NCBI RefSeq assembly: GCF_036010665.1
Contig: NZ_CP108581.1
Location: 3,019,501 to 3,083,500 of the forward strand
DNA length: 64,000 bases
Origin: Microbispora sp. NBC_01189
GTDB taxonomy: Bacteria; Actinomycetota; Actinomycetes; Streptosporangiales; Streptosporangiaceae
Direction of reading: 5' to 3'
This document shows, piece after piece, positions 17,297-25,941 of the stretch; within the stretch, counting starts at the first letter, position 1, and every line of letters begins with the position of its first letter. A program made the position numbers and the translations under genes. A model generated the notes under the pieces. That model was given only the letters and a program-made list of their open reading frames with translations, made no database searches and was not told where the DNA came from.

Positions 17297-18202
17297 ATGA
17301 CTGTGGCCCCTGCGGAGGGTGTGCCTCAACTCCCTGACCTGGCGTCACAGTCACGCCGTAGTCCCACCGTTCTGCGCCTTCTCCTCGGCACCCAGTTGCG
17401 CCGCCTGCGCGAGAGCAAGCACATCCGGCTGGAGGAGGCCGGGCACGCCATCCGCGCCTCGCACTCGAAGATCAGCCGGATGGAGCTCGGGCGCGTCGGT
17501 TTCCGCCGGCGCGACGTCGCCGATCTCCTCACTCTTTACGGCGTCGGCGACGAGGCGGAGCGAGAGGCGTTGCTGTCCCTCGTCGCCCAGGCCAACGTGC
17601 CGGGCTGGTGGCACAAGTACGACGACGTCCTGCCCTCCTGGTTCGAGGCGTACGTCGGCCTGGAGCAGGCCGCGAGCACCATCCGCTGCTACGAGGTGCA
17701 GTTCGTCCCCGGGCTGCTGCAGACCCCCGAGTACGCCGCGGCGGTGGTGCGGCTCGGGCACCCGGACGCCCCGCCGGAGGAGGTCGAGCGCCGCGTACGG
17801 CTGCGGATGGACCGCCAGGAACTGCTGGCCCGGCCGGACTCCCCGAACCTGTGGGCGGTGATCGACGAGGCCGTGCTGCGCCGCCCGGCCGGGGGCCTCG
17901 AGGTGATGCGGGCCCAGATCCAGCACCTGATCGAGATGGTCGACCTGCCCCGGGTGACGCTCCAGGTCATCCCGTTCAGCGCCGGAGGGCACGCGGCCGC
18001 GGGCGGGCCGTTCAGCATCCTGCGCTTCGCGGGGGTCGGCCTGCCCGACGTCGTCTATCTCGAACAGCTGACAAGCGCCATCTACCTGGAGAAACGCGAA
18101 GACATCGACCGCTATCTCGCGGTCATGGAACGCCTGTGCATCCAGGCCAGACCGCTTGCCGACACCAAGCGGATCCTGAGCCGGCTCCTGACGGAGCTGT
18201 GA
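17297..18202 (+). CDS. XRE-family regulator with DUF5753 (WhiJ-like)
   Basis: A 301-aa protein from the ATG at 17297. The HTH lies at about residues 30-85 (LRRLRESKHIRLEEAGHAI, SHSKISRMELGR). The DUF5753 domain follows from about 110: YVGLEQAASTIRCYEVQFVP, GLLQTPEYAAAVV and HLIEMVDLPRVTLQVIPFS. Such proteins control development or secondary metabolism. Pairing with DUF397 just upstream is typical. Confidence 0.92.
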   Translation: MTVAPAEGVPQLPDLASQSRRSPTVLRLLLGTQLRRLRESKHIRLEEAGHAIRASHSKISRMELGRVGFRRRDVADLLTLYGVGDEAEREALLSLVAQANVPGWWHKYDDVLPSWFEAYVGLEQAASTIRCYEVQFVPGLLQTPEYAAAVVRLGHPDAPPEEVERRVRLRMDRQELLARPDSPNLWAVIDEAVLRRPAGGLEVMRAQIQHLIEMVDLPRVTLQVIPFSAGGHAAAGGPFSILRFAGVGLPDVVYLEQLTSAIYLEKREDIDRYLAVMERLCIQARPLADTKRILSRLLTEL

Positions 18203-18335
18203 CGATGCGCTAGCGTCACGTGCGCGACCTCCGCTGCCCGCGGTCCGTTGGAACGGTGGCGCAAGCCGTACCCGAAAATGCGTGTCAGGTCCGTATGGGC
18301 GGTAAGTGGTGTAGTAGCGCGGGGGAAGCAGAAGG

Positions 18336-18734
18336 GTGGTGAGAACCGTGGCGGGCAGCCTGCTCAGCCTGGAGTTCGACCGAAGTTCGGTCACCCGCGT
18401 GCGGCATCTGGTCATGGTGTCCGCGCAGGAGGCCGGCCTGGAGGGCATCGCACTGGAGGACTTCGTCCTCGCGGTGCACGAGGCGGTCGCCAACGCCGTC
18501 CGTTACGGTTCACCGCCGCGCGGAATCGCCATGTGGAGCGAGGCCGGCTCCCTCGTGTGCGAGATCACGGACAAGGGGCCCGGCATCCCGGCCGAGGTCC
18601 TGGAGCGTGAGGAGCCCGCGACGAGGTTCGACTTCGGCGGGCGGGGGCTGTGGCTGATGGACCGCCTGGCCGATCTCGCCGTTCGCACCGGGACCGACGG
18701 AACGACGATCCGTCTCTGCGTGACCCTTCCCTGA
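18336..18734 (+). CDS. HATPase_c anti-sigma regulatory protein
   Basis: 132 aa; two adjacent GTGs (18336, 18339) and one at 18348 are possible starts. The GHKL motifs are AVHEAVANAVRYGS (N box), EITDKGPGIP (G1) and GGRGLWLMDRL (G2), all intact. It is shorter and more canonical than the copy at 16282. It likely pairs with STAS proteins. Confidence 0.88.
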   Translation: MVRTVAGSLLSLEFDRSSVTRVRHLVMVSAQEAGLEGIALEDFVLAVHEAVANAVRYGSPPRGIAMWSEAGSLVCEITDKGPGIPAEVLEREEPATRFDFGGRGLWLMDRLADLAVRTGTDGTTIRLCVTLP

Positions 18735-19039
18735 GCGGTTTGAGTGGCTTCCGCTGAGAGCGGAGCGCCTCCCGCCTGTCCGAAACCACGCGTCGTCCAA
18801 CAGCCCGTAGCCCCGGCCGTCAGGGTTAGCGCCGGTGCGAGCTGGGCAGTTCTGATCTCGTCGTCCTGCCGTGACGATCGTGCGACAGGCTCGGCAGGAA
18901 ATCCGAAACCAGAATTCAGGTTCACCGAAACTAAGAGTAATCCGAGCCGGACGCCGAAGCCTTGCTAGGCTGCAGGGAACCGTAGAACCGGGCGTTGTCT
19001 CACCCGGCAGGTGAGACCGTCGAGAAGTGGGGTCACACC
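18735..19039. other. Intergenic region with hairpins
   Basis: About 305 bp. A TCCGCT/AGCGGA stem near 18750 may end the HATPase transcript. A CCTGCCG/CGGCAGG pair (about 18866-18899) and a perfect 8-bp stem (18997-19017) follow. No gene is seen here. Confidence 0.45.
18997..19017 (+). promoter_or_regulatory. Perfect hairpin in the leader of the DLW-39 gene
   Basis: GTCTCACC and GGTGAGAC pair around a CGGCA loop, ending 22 bases before the GTG start. It could act as an operator or a leader structure; nothing decides this. Confidence 0.45.
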
Positions 19040-19159
19040 GTGAAGAAGCTGCTTGTTCTCGCTCTGGTCGCCGTCGGCGGGCTCCTTGTCTGGCGCAAGG
19101 TGCAGGCCGACCGGGCCGAGCTCGATCTGTGGACCGAGGCCACCGGCAGCGAGAACTGA
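19040..19159 (+). CDS. DLW-39 family small membrane-associated protein
   Basis: This is a 39-residue ORF with a GTG start. It has a KKLL N-terminus, one hydrophobic helix (LVLALVAVGGLLVW), then RKVQADRAELDLWTEAT. The length and the DLW motif match the conserved actinobacterial DLW-39 family exactly. The function is unknown. In many actinomycetes it lies near tRNA-Ile/tRNA-Ala and gyrase genes; here tRNA-Ala follows 0.9 kb downstream. Confidence 0.9.
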   Translation: MKKLLVLALVAVGGLLVWRKVQADRAELDLWTEATGSEN

Positions 19160-19198
19160 CCACCGGGGATGGTGCTTGATCGTGGCAGAGGTGCGGGA

Positions 19199-19915
19199 AT
19201 GACTCCCGTGAAGCTGGCCTGTCTGGACCTGGCCGGGACCACGATCGGTGACACCGACATGGTGGAACGGGCGTTCGCCGAGGCGATCGCCACGCAGGGC
19301 ATCGTCCCCGGGACCAGCGCCTATGCCCGCGCGATGGTGCATGTGCACAGGTCCCGGGGATGCCCGAAGATCGAAGTCTTCCGCGGCATCTTCCCCGGCA
19401 ACGAGGCCCAGGCGCAGGCCGCCAACCTCACCTTCGAGCGTTCGTACGAAGGAGCCATCGAGCGGGCCGGTCTCGTCCCGATCCCCGGCACCATCGAGGC
19501 GATCGAAAAGCTGCGCGACGCCGGGCTGAAGATCGCCCTGATCACCGGCTTCAGCCGGGCCACCCTGGGACGGGTGCTGAGCTCCCTCAGCTGGGTCGGC
19601 ATGCTGGACCTCGCGTTGTGCCCGGAGGACGCCGGACGTGGCCGTCCGTACCCGGACATGGTGCTCACCGCCGTCCTGCGCTCCGGCGTCGACGACGTAC
19701 GGCAGGTGGCCGTGGCGGGCGACTCCGAGAGCGACATGCTCTGCGGCCGGCGCGCGGGCGCCTCCATCGTCGCCGGGGTGCTCACCGGCGTCCACAGCAG
19801 GGAGCGCCTGCTCGGCGGCGGCGCCACCCACATCCTCGACTCCATCGTCGACTTCCCCGGCCTCGTCCTGCCCAAAGAGGTCGGCGCGCCCTCGGTGGTC
19901 ACCTCGGCCTCCTGA
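19199..19915 (+). CDS. HAD-superfamily phosphonatase-like hydrolase
   Basis: 238 aa from ATG 19199. The HAD motifs are ACLDLAGTTIGD (I, nucleophile D; the second D of DxD is replaced by A-G, as in phosphonatase-like enzymes), LITGFSR (II), and VAVAGDSESDMLCGRRAGA (IV). The cap lies between I and II. It resembles the phosphonatase-like hydrolase group related to PhnX. No Schiff-base lysine is identified, so activity on phosphonoacetaldehyde is not claimed. Confidence 0.85.
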   Translation: MTPVKLACLDLAGTTIGDTDMVERAFAEAIATQGIVPGTSAYARAMVHVHRSRGCPKIEVFRGIFPGNEAQAQAANLTFERSYEGAIERAGLVPIPGTIEAIEKLRDAGLKIALITGFSRATLGRVLSSLSWVGMLDLALCPEDAGRGRPYPDMVLTAVLRSGVDDVRQVAVAGDSESDMLCGRRAGASIVAGVLTGVHSRERLLGGGATHILDSIVDFPGLVLPKEVGAPSVVTSAS

Positions 19916-20043
19916 CCCGCGGGGCAGTTCCCCGTAGCTGTGTCCCGCGCGTTGCCGAGTGGCGCTCGCATACGCACTGTTGCTACGGTGTACGCACCGG
20001 AGGGCTCGAAGATCTGCCTGTCTTCGCGATTCGCGCCCACCCA

Positions 20044-20116
20044 GGGGCCTTAGCTCAGCTGGCAGAGCGCCTGCTTTGCAAGCAGGAAGTCAGGGGTTCG
20101 AATCCCCTAGGCTCCA
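20044..20116 (+). tRNA. tRNA-Ala (anticodon TGC)
   Basis: All arms are present: acceptor GGGGCCT paired with AGGCTCC plus A, D arm AGCTCAGCTGGCAGAGC, anticodon stem CTGCT-TTGCA-AGCAG, and the T arm with GGTTCGAATCC. The anticodon is TGC. CCA is not encoded. The region from the anticodon loop to the 3' end serves as attachment site of the AICE. Confidence 0.97.
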
Positions 20117-20118
20117 CC
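20075..20118 (+). repeat. attL core in the tRNA-Ala gene
   Basis: The 44 bp from the anticodon loop to just past the 3' end are repeated exactly at 34949-34992, and 43 bp of them at 35700-35742. The integrase gene lies next to this copy. Confidence 0.9.
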
Positions 20119-20125
20119 TCGAAAA

Positions 20126-20156
20126 ACACCGCCTCCCCGATCTTGGGAAGCGGTGT
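20126..20156 (+). terminator. Terminator-like hairpin after tRNA-Ala
   Basis: ACACCGC pairs with GCGGTGT, extended by TCCC/GGGA inside. It lies 10 bp after the tRNA and ends the tRNA transcript and probably that of int (convergent). Integration replaced the original downstream hairpin, which may be the one at 34997. Confidence 0.7.
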
Positions 20157-20175
20157 CCGGGCCATTAACGGGCCA

Positions 20176-21336
20176 TTAGCCCTCAGCACTGCTCTCCTTC
20201 TTGCCGCTGGCCGCCTTGCGGTCGGCTTCGACACGGGCGCTCAGTGCGTCGGCGATCCTCTGGTCGGCGTCGCGCGTCGCGTGCTGGTAGATCAGGGCGG
20301 CACGGTCGCTGTCGTGACCCATCCGCGCCTTGAGGTCGGCCAGGCTCGCGCCCGACTGCGCGGCGAGCGTGTTGCCGGTGTGCCGAAGGTCGTGGAAGTG
20401 CAGTTCCTTGACGCCCATCTCCTTGAGCGCTTCCGCCCACTTGGCCTCCCGCCGGAAGTTGCCGCCGCGCAGGTAACCGCTCCGCTTGCCGAGAAAGACG
20501 AACGCGTCGTCGGCCTGGTCGACGAACTCGGCTAGGTGCTCGGTCAGCGCGGGGACGATCGCCGAGGGGATGCTGACGGTGCGCTTGCCGGCCCGCGACT
20601 TGGGGGGCGCAAGCACCATGTCTCCGCCGTCCAGCTCGATGAGCTGTTCCCGTACGCGTACTGTCCGCGCCTTGAGGTCGATGTCCGACCGCCGTAGCGC
20701 GATGACCTCACCCCATCGCAGACTGGCGAACGTGGTCAGCAGGATCAACGCGCGGAAGCGCCGGTCGGCCATCTTGTCGGCCAGCTCGAAGACCTGGGCA
20801 ACGGTGAGAATGGGCCGCTCCGGCGTCTGCTCGTTGTCCGCGCCCTTGATCCGGCACGGGTTCCGGCTGAGCAGCTTGTCCTCTTCGACGGCCGTCATCA
20901 GCACGGCCCGCAGCAGGCGGTACGCCTTCGCCGCGGTGGACACCGAGACGCCGTTGTCGATGAGCTTCGCTCGCCACGACCGGATCATCTGCGTCGTCAG
21001 CTTGCCCACTGCCACACCGCCGAGGCTGGGGACGATGTGCCGGTCCAGCAGCCAGGTATACAGCTCGACCGTCTTGGGCCGCAGGCCCGGACGCTCCTTG
21101 ATCCACGTACGGGCGTAGTCGCCGAGCAGGACTTTCCCGCGATCGGGGTCAGTCCACTCCCCTGAAATCATCTGCGCTTCGATCAGGGTCAGCGCGCGAT
21201 CCGCCTCGGTTCGCGTGGCGTAGGTGGTGGGGCCGCTATGCATCCGCCCATCGGGGCCGGGATAGCGAATCTGGTAGCGGCCGGACTCTCGCTTGCGGAT
21301 ATTGCCGAAACGCCGGTGACCGTCTCTGTTCGCCAT
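20176..21336 (-). CDS. int: Tyrosine recombinase (AICE integrase)
   Basis: 386 aa. The N-terminal SAM-like domain starts YQIRYPGPDGR; the catalytic domain begins near 175. Active-site residues are R207 (FASLRWGEV), H315-x-x-R318 (HDLRHT), H341 (GH) and Y350 (IYQHATRDAD). It overlaps the excisionase stop by one base. Its TAA coincides with one GGGCCATTA arm-like repeat beside attL. Confidence 0.95.
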   Translation of the reverse strand: MANRDGHRRFGNIRKRESGRYQIRYPGPDGRMHSGPTTYATRTEADRALTLIEAQMISGEWTDPDRGKVLLGDYARTWIKERPGLRPKTVELYTWLLDRHIVPSLGGVAVGKLTTQMIRSWRAKLIDNGVSVSTAAKAYRLLRAVLMTAVEEDKLLSRNPCRIKGADNEQTPERPILTVAQVFELADKMADRRFRALILLTTFASLRWGEVIALRRSDIDLKARTVRVREQLIELDGGDMVLAPPKSRAGKRTVSIPSAIVPALTEHLAEFVDQADDAFVFLGKRSGYLRGGNFRREAKWAEALKEMGVKELHFHDLRHTGNTLAAQSGASLADLKARMGHDSDRAALIYQHATRDADQRIADALSARVEADRKAASGKKESSAEG

Positions 21337-21581
21337 CAGGCCGCCCGTCCCTTCGGGGCCCTCACAGGCTCGACGAGCCCGGCCGCGATGAACGCTTCGA
21401 GAGCGGCTTCGGGAATGCGAACGCCACGGCCGACGCGGACGAAGAAGATACGGCGTTCGGCGATCAGCCGACGAGGAAAGCGAACCGAGGTGTTCAGCCG
21501 TTCAGCTGCCTCTTCCACGCGGAGGAGTCGGCCTTGGGCCTCTGGCGGGAGTGGCGTGGTCGGCGAGATTGGTTTCGTCAT
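21336..21581 (-). CDS. xis: Excisionase-type helix-turn-helix protein
   Basis: 81 aa with a MerR/excisionase-like winged helix: LLRVEEAAERLNTSVRFPRR, IFFVRVGRGVRIPEAALEAF. It lies between int and rep, overlapping both. Directionality control of the integrase is expected. Confidence 0.88.
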   Translation of the reverse strand: MTKPISPTTPLPPEAQGRLLRVEEAAERLNTSVRFPRRLIAERRIFFVRVGRGVRIPEAALEAFIAAGLVEPVRAPKGRAA

Positions 21582-23245
21582 GCTGCCCTCCCTTCAGTTG
21601 CCGAAAGAAGTCGTCCGTCTGCCTCGGCTTCGAGCCGGTCGAGGTGGTTGCGCCAGCGTTGACGTTCGTGGACTGACCGCAACAGCCGGACACCAATGGG
21701 GGCAAGTTCGGGGTCACCGGGTTTGACCGGTCGCCAGATGTAGCGGTGGGGGTCGACCGGTTCGTCTTCGACGCCGAGCGCTTCGAGGACCCAGGTGCGG
21801 CGGTCCTGCTTGTGCTCGGTCAAGGTCTTGTTCGACCATTTCCGCGAGACCAGGACGCGGCGGCCCGCGTAGCCGAGGTGGTCGGGCTTGTGCGCCTTGC
21901 CCTTGCACCGGCCGGGAGCCATCCCCGGCTTGGCGCCCTTCGGCTGTACTCCGTGCCGCAGCCAGTTCGGGCACGTCGGCGAGCATGGTTCGAAGCGGAG
22001 CGCGTCGAGCAGCCGTTCGGCGTGTGCCTTGCGGCGTAGGTCGTCGGTGCCGAGGGCGTCGCCGAGGCTCTTGGTGAGGTACTTCGACAGGTACCCGATG
22101 AGCTGGTCGGCGTCCGGGGTCCCGGCGAGCACGCCTTTGACGTCCATCTGGTCGCCGAAACGCAGCACGTGCAGGGGTTCGGCGTCCTCGTCGGCGTCAA
22201 GAGCGTCGAGGGCCTGTTCCCAGGTCGGCAGCACTTCGCCGGTGTCGGGGTCGAGGTAGCCGGCCCCGTCCTCCCACACCGGCAGGTGCTCCCCCTCGAA
22301 ACGGACTTCGTCGGTCGAGGGCCACCACACCTGGTGGTAGGTCGCGGCGATGATCTGCCGCAGCTCGGCACGCGGAAGGGTGCCGCGGATCGCCATGTGC
22401 AGATGTGGCGCGAGCCGCTTCTGTGGCTCGACGGTGGCGAAGTACTGCACGTCGTACCCGGCGACGCGGCGGAGGTTCTGAACGAAGCGGTCGATGAGCT
22501 TGGAGAAGTGCAGGGCGTCGCGGGCCGCCCGTGCGTAGTCGTAGGCGTCCGGGTTGAGCGGCGCACCCTCCAGAACCCGCCCATACGACGGCAAGGTCAG
22601 CGTGACGAACATCGACGGCCGGTAGACCTTCCCCTCGGAGCCGGTGAAGGTCCGCCCGAGCGTGGTCTTGATCATCTGCCGCTTGGGCAGGTCCGGCGCG
22701 TCCTGCCGCCGCTTTGTCGAGCGCGACCGCTTGCCGGAGGTGCGGCCGAGGACGTTGCCGCGCATCCCGGCGGCGTTGATCTCCTCGTCCAGTTCCACGA
22801 TCGCGGCGTCCAGGTCGGTGGTGTCGCCGCCGGCCTTTTCGGTCTCGTCCCGCCAGGCGTGGACGTCGGCCCGCAGCTCCACGAGGTGACGCTGATACTC
22901 ATCGGCGTTGTCGGGCAGGTTCACGGGCTCGTGGTCGAGGTGCCAGCCCTCCCGGCACTGCGCCCGCCGAAGCTGCCGGTTCCGCTTGGCACACGGCGGG
23001 CACTTGCTCTCCAACGTGGCCCCACAGGGGACGTCGATGACCTCGGTCTGTCCGGTGACGATGTCCTGCCGCCGCAGCGGCACCGGTCGGATACACACCC
23101 CGTACTGCTTGGCGATCTCTTCGACCACGTCCCGCGCCAGCGGTTGAGCCATCCGGACGGCCCGAGGTGCGGACCGGTCGTTGGGCCGAGCAGGGGAGAT
23201 CGGCTGGTCTCCCCCGGCCTGGTGGGCGTCGATGAGGTCGGTCAA
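21578..23245 (-). CDS. repSA: RepSA-like replication initiator
   Basis: 555 aa, starting at TTG 23245 behind GGGAGG and overlapping the stop of the preceding gene. Features of AICE RepSA proteins: a Cys-rich start (CGATLESKCPPCAKRNRQLR), the YFATVEPQKRLAPHLHMAIRG region with an HLH metal-binding motif as in rolling-circle initiators, and CSPTCPNWL...GRCKGKAHK with VLVSRKWSNKTL near the C-terminus. It should start rolling-circle replication of the excised element. Confidence 0.88.
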   Translation of the reverse strand: MTDLIDAHQAGGDQPISPARPNDRSAPRAVRMAQPLARDVVEEIAKQYGVCIRPVPLRRQDIVTGQTEVIDVPCGATLESKCPPCAKRNRQLRRAQCREGWHLDHEPVNLPDNADEYQRHLVELRADVHAWRDETEKAGGDTTDLDAAIVELDEEINAAGMRGNVLGRTSGKRSRSTKRRQDAPDLPKRQMIKTTLGRTFTGSEGKVYRPSMFVTLTLPSYGRVLEGAPLNPDAYDYARAARDALHFSKLIDRFVQNLRRVAGYDVQYFATVEPQKRLAPHLHMAIRGTLPRAELRQIIAATYHQVWWPSTDEVRFEGEHLPVWEDGAGYLDPDTGEVLPTWEQALDALDADEDAEPLHVLRFGDQMDVKGVLAGTPDADQLIGYLSKYLTKSLGDALGTDDLRRKAHAERLLDALRFEPCSPTCPNWLRHGVQPKGAKPGMAPGRCKGKAHKPDHLGYAGRRVLVSRKWSNKTLTEHKQDRRTWVLEALGVEDEPVDPHRYIWRPVKPGDPELAPIGVRLLRSVHERQRWRNHLDRLEAEADGRLLSATEGRAA

Positions 23246-23397
23246 CTGTCCTCCCTTCCGGGCTCGGGGATGGTGAGGGCGGTCTGGCCGCATTCGTGGC
23301 ACTCGACCAGGCCGCGGATGGGGTCGAGCCACAGGGCGTTGAGCGCGCCGCAGATGGAGCAGCGCAGCCCGTCGAGGAAGTGCGCCAGGTCGTTCAT
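23242..23397 (-). CDS. 51-aa CxxC zinc-ribbon protein
   Basis: A small protein with two Cys pairs: RCSICGALNALWLDPIRGLV then ECHECGQTAL. It overlaps tra (ATGA) upstream and rep (TTGA) downstream, so it is translated as part of the operon. It probably binds zinc; its role in replication or transfer is unknown. Confidence 0.8.
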   Translation of the reverse strand: MNDLAHFLDGLRCSICGALNALWLDPIRGLVECHECGQTALTIPEPGREDS

Positions 23398-24821
23398 GCG
23401 GCCTCGCTTCGACCGCTGTACTCGGCGACCATGTCGCGGATGTCGGCGTCGGAGACGTAGGCGGCCCGGACGCGCACGGGGTCGGGGGAGGTTTCCAGCC
23501 GGACGTAGCCGACGCCCGCGCCGCGTTCGGGGACGGGTGAGATGTGGTCGGCCAGCGCTCCCCGGTCGCGGGCTCCGTCGCCGAGCACCATGTCCACCTG
23601 TTCGGACTCGTCGAGCCGAAGTGCGATCTTGTCGGGGAACAGGTTGCGGATGTTCATGACCTCCTTGCGGGGGTCTTGAAGCGCGGCCATGACGCCGACG
23701 CCGACCGCCCGCCCCTGCGTGGTCAGGGTCGCGAGGGCCGCCGTGATGCGCTGCCTCAGGTGCTTGTCTGACTGGTAGGCCGTGAGGAAGGCCACTTCGT
23801 CGACGAGTACCAGGACGAACGGGTCCGCCACGGTCGGCGTGTGGGAGCGCCGGAGGCCGGCGAACCGGTCGGCCCGCTCCTGCATCACGCACACGGCCTC
23901 GTCGAGCAGGTCGGCACACTCTTTCGGATCGGCCGCGTACCGAGAACCGAACAGCGGACGGCCAAAGGACAGTTCCATCCGCTTGGGGTCGAGTGCCCAG
24001 ATCTGGACAAGGCCCGCCCGCATCGCAGGGAGCAGGCCGCGGATGGTCGACCACAGCCACGAGCCCTTTCCGGCCCCGGTCGCGCCCGCGATAAGAACGT
24101 GCGTGCCGTGGACCTTGAGCCGGTACGGCGTGCCGTCCTCGCACTGGCCGATCTCCACCGGCTCGACATCTGCCGTCTCGGGGATGGGTACGGCGGGCAG
24201 GGGTTCGGCGAGCGGGTCATGCCGGGGGAAGGTGAGCACGAGCCGTCCGGCCTTGGCGACGGTGACACGGCAGCAGGGGGAGCCAAAGCCGTGGGCCAGG
24301 TGCTCGATGCGGTCGGCCCAGTCCTTCACGGCCTGCCCGGACAGCATGCGCACGGTGACGCGATCGGCCCAGCCGTCGCACTCGACGCGGACGAGCCGGG
24401 GCAGGTAGTCACGGCCTTGGAGGTGACGGCCGAGCCCGGACACGATCATCACCGGTTGCCAGTGCCGCCGGTAGATCCACACCCGGCGCCAGAAGGCCAG
24501 CAGCCGCCAGCCGACCAGGCGCAGGAACGAGGCCTGATCCAGCAGCGCCCAGGACAGGCCCGCCGAGGGCAGGAACCCGGCCAACACCAGAGCTTGGCGC
24601 CAGCCGTACAGAGTCCACACGACGCCGAAGGCGACCGGCACGGCCACCGCGACCGGATGCCTCACGACAAGGCGGACCAGGCCCGCGAACAGTCGGGACA
24701 GCCAGATCACGATGGTGACGACGGTGGGCGTCTTGACGACGGCCGGGCGGAAGACCACGGCCGTGTCCGGGGTGGTGGAGACGAGGTTACGCGCCTCGTC
24801 GCCAGGCAGTTTTCGGAACAT
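23394..24821 (-). CDS. traSA: FtsK/SpoIIIE-type conjugal DNA translocase (TraSA/TraB-like)
   Basis: 475 aa with two to three N-terminal membrane helices (about 33-100), a Walker A motif GATGAGKGS at 246-254, Walker B VLVLVDEVAFL near 335-345, and the hydrophilic FtsK-like C-terminal part. AICEs use one such hexameric ATPase to move double-stranded DNA between mycelia. There is no gamma-like domain beyond the motor. Confidence 0.92.
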   Translation of the reverse strand: MFRKLPGDEARNLVSTTPDTAVVFRPAVVKTPTVVTIVIWLSRLFAGLVRLVVRHPVAVAVPVAFGVVWTLYGWRQALVLAGFLPSAGLSWALLDQASFLRLVGWRLLAFWRRVWIYRRHWQPVMIVSGLGRHLQGRDYLPRLVRVECDGWADRVTVRMLSGQAVKDWADRIEHLAHGFGSPCCRVTVAKAGRLVLTFPRHDPLAEPLPAVPIPETADVEPVEIGQCEDGTPYRLKVHGTHVLIAGATGAGKGSWLWSTIRGLLPAMRAGLVQIWALDPKRMELSFGRPLFGSRYAADPKECADLLDEAVCVMQERADRFAGLRRSHTPTVADPFVLVLVDEVAFLTAYQSDKHLRQRITAALATLTTQGRAVGVGVMAALQDPRKEVMNIRNLFPDKIALRLDESEQVDMVLGDGARDRGALADHISPVPERGAGVGYVRLETSPDPVRVRAAYVSDADIRDMVAEYSGRSEAA

Positions 24822-24908
24822 TAGACTTCGTGTCCTCTCGTGATTTCGCAGTCAGGGAGAGTTGAGGGGCCGCCGGAAGTTGCCGCTTCCTGCGGCCCCG
24901 CTTGCATG

Positions 24909-25238
24909 TCAGGCCGCCGTCTCGTCGACGACGGACGAGGTGAGGTGGTCGGAGTCGGCCGACTGGTCGGCGTGCAGGCGCTCGCAGTCGGCCAGGTACC
25001 GCGCGGCGGCGTTGAAGATCTGCCGCGCGACCTCCACGTCCCCGGCGGTGACTGGTCCGGCCCCGGTGGTCGAGACCGTCACGTTCGCCTCGTCGGACTC
25101 CAGCGACAGGAACGGCCGCCCGGACTCCAGCACCCGGGCACCCGCCCGCAGGACCGGCGTGTAGAACGAGACGCCGATGCGGGGGCGGCGTCCGGGGTCG
25201 ATCGACATCGACACGTGGGTGTACGGGCCGCGAGCCAT
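24909..25238 (-). CDS. AICE small protein (109 aa), unknown
   Basis: It overlaps the upstream gene as TGATG. IGVSFYTPVLRAGARVLE, VTVSTTGAGPVTAGDVEVAR and ARYLADCERL are the main features. It is similar in plan to the next protein (25238), with a shared VSTx-x-Dx-ADVEfARQ pattern, suggesting an old duplication. No function is known. Confidence 0.75.
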   Translation of the reverse strand: MARGPYTHVSMSIDPGRRPRIGVSFYTPVLRAGARVLESGRPFLSLESDEANVTVSTTGAGPVTAGDVEVARQIFNAAARYLADCERLHADQSADSDHLTSSVVDETAA

Positions 25239-25507
25239 CAGGCCACCCCGCGCCCGTTGGCCAGGCCGTGAAACCGCCGCTCGACCGACCGGGCGAACGA
25301 CGCCGCCTCACGGGCGAGCTGCCGCGCGAACTCGACATCGGCCGGGCTGACCTGGTCACTGTCGGAGGTGCTCAGCAGCACCGAGGTCGCACCGAAGTCC
25401 AGCGCCAGCACGGGCGTCCGCACCGGGTACGGCAGAGCCTTGGCCGAGGCGCCGCCCCCGGTGTTGAGACTGATCACAGCCGAGGGCCGAACCATACGCC
25501 GCCCCAT
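25238..25507 (-). CDS. AICE small protein (89 aa), unknown
   Basis: ATG at 25507 overlaps the stop of the pra-like gene. It has VLALDFGATSVLLSTSDSDQ and SPADVEFARQLAREAASFAR. The C-terminal half resembles the 109-aa neighbour. A place in the transfer operon is clear; the function is not. Confidence 0.75.
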   Translation of the reverse strand: MGRRMVRPSAVISLNTGGGASAKALPYPVRTPVLALDFGATSVLLSTSDSDQVSPADVEFARQLAREAASFARSVERRFHGLANGRGVA

Positions 25508-25920
25508 CACGCCGCGTCCTTCGCAGCGTTGCCCGTCTTACCGGCGGTGCCCGTGCGCGGAGCCCGCATCACCCGAGCCGAGATCGAGTAGGCCAGCCGC
25601 CCCGTCGCCTGATGGACGTACGGCTTGACCTCCAGCCCGTCGAACTCGGCCGGGGCCAGCGGCACCCCGGGCAGTGACGGCGGGACGACCGGCTGAACCT
25701 CGGCGAGGATCTTCACGGTCACCGTCTTCTGCGCGGCCTTGAGCGAGGGGTCGGCGTCCATCACCGGGACCTGCCAGACCGGCAGCCCGGTCAGCTTGTC
25801 CTTGGCCTGGGTGTCCCGCTTGGCGTCGAAGTCCTTCGCCGCGGTCACCTCGCCCACGATGTAGCAGCCGTGCGGGAACAGCAGCTCGAAGCTGATCGGG
25901 ATAGGCCCTTGCAGTGCCAT
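25507..25920 (-). CDS. pra: Pra-like activator of AICE replication, integration and excision
   Basis: 137 aa with ATG at 25920 and an AAGGAGGTGG ribosome site. The sequence (ALQGPIPISFELLFPHGCY, GLPVWQVPVMDADPSLKAAQ, PAEFDGLEVKPYV) matches, from memory, the Pra-type proteins of pSAM2-like AICEs. It is the first gene of the core operon, directly behind the CTAG-motif promoter region. Confidence 0.75.
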   Translation of the reverse strand: MALQGPIPISFELLFPHGCYIVGEVTAAKDFDAKRDTQAKDKLTGLPVWQVPVMDADPSLKAAQKTVTVKILAEVQPVVPPSLPGVPLAPAEFDGLEVKPYVHQATGRLAYSISARVMRAPRTGTAGKTGNAAKDAA

Positions 25921-25941
25921 CGTTCACCACCTCCTTGTCCA

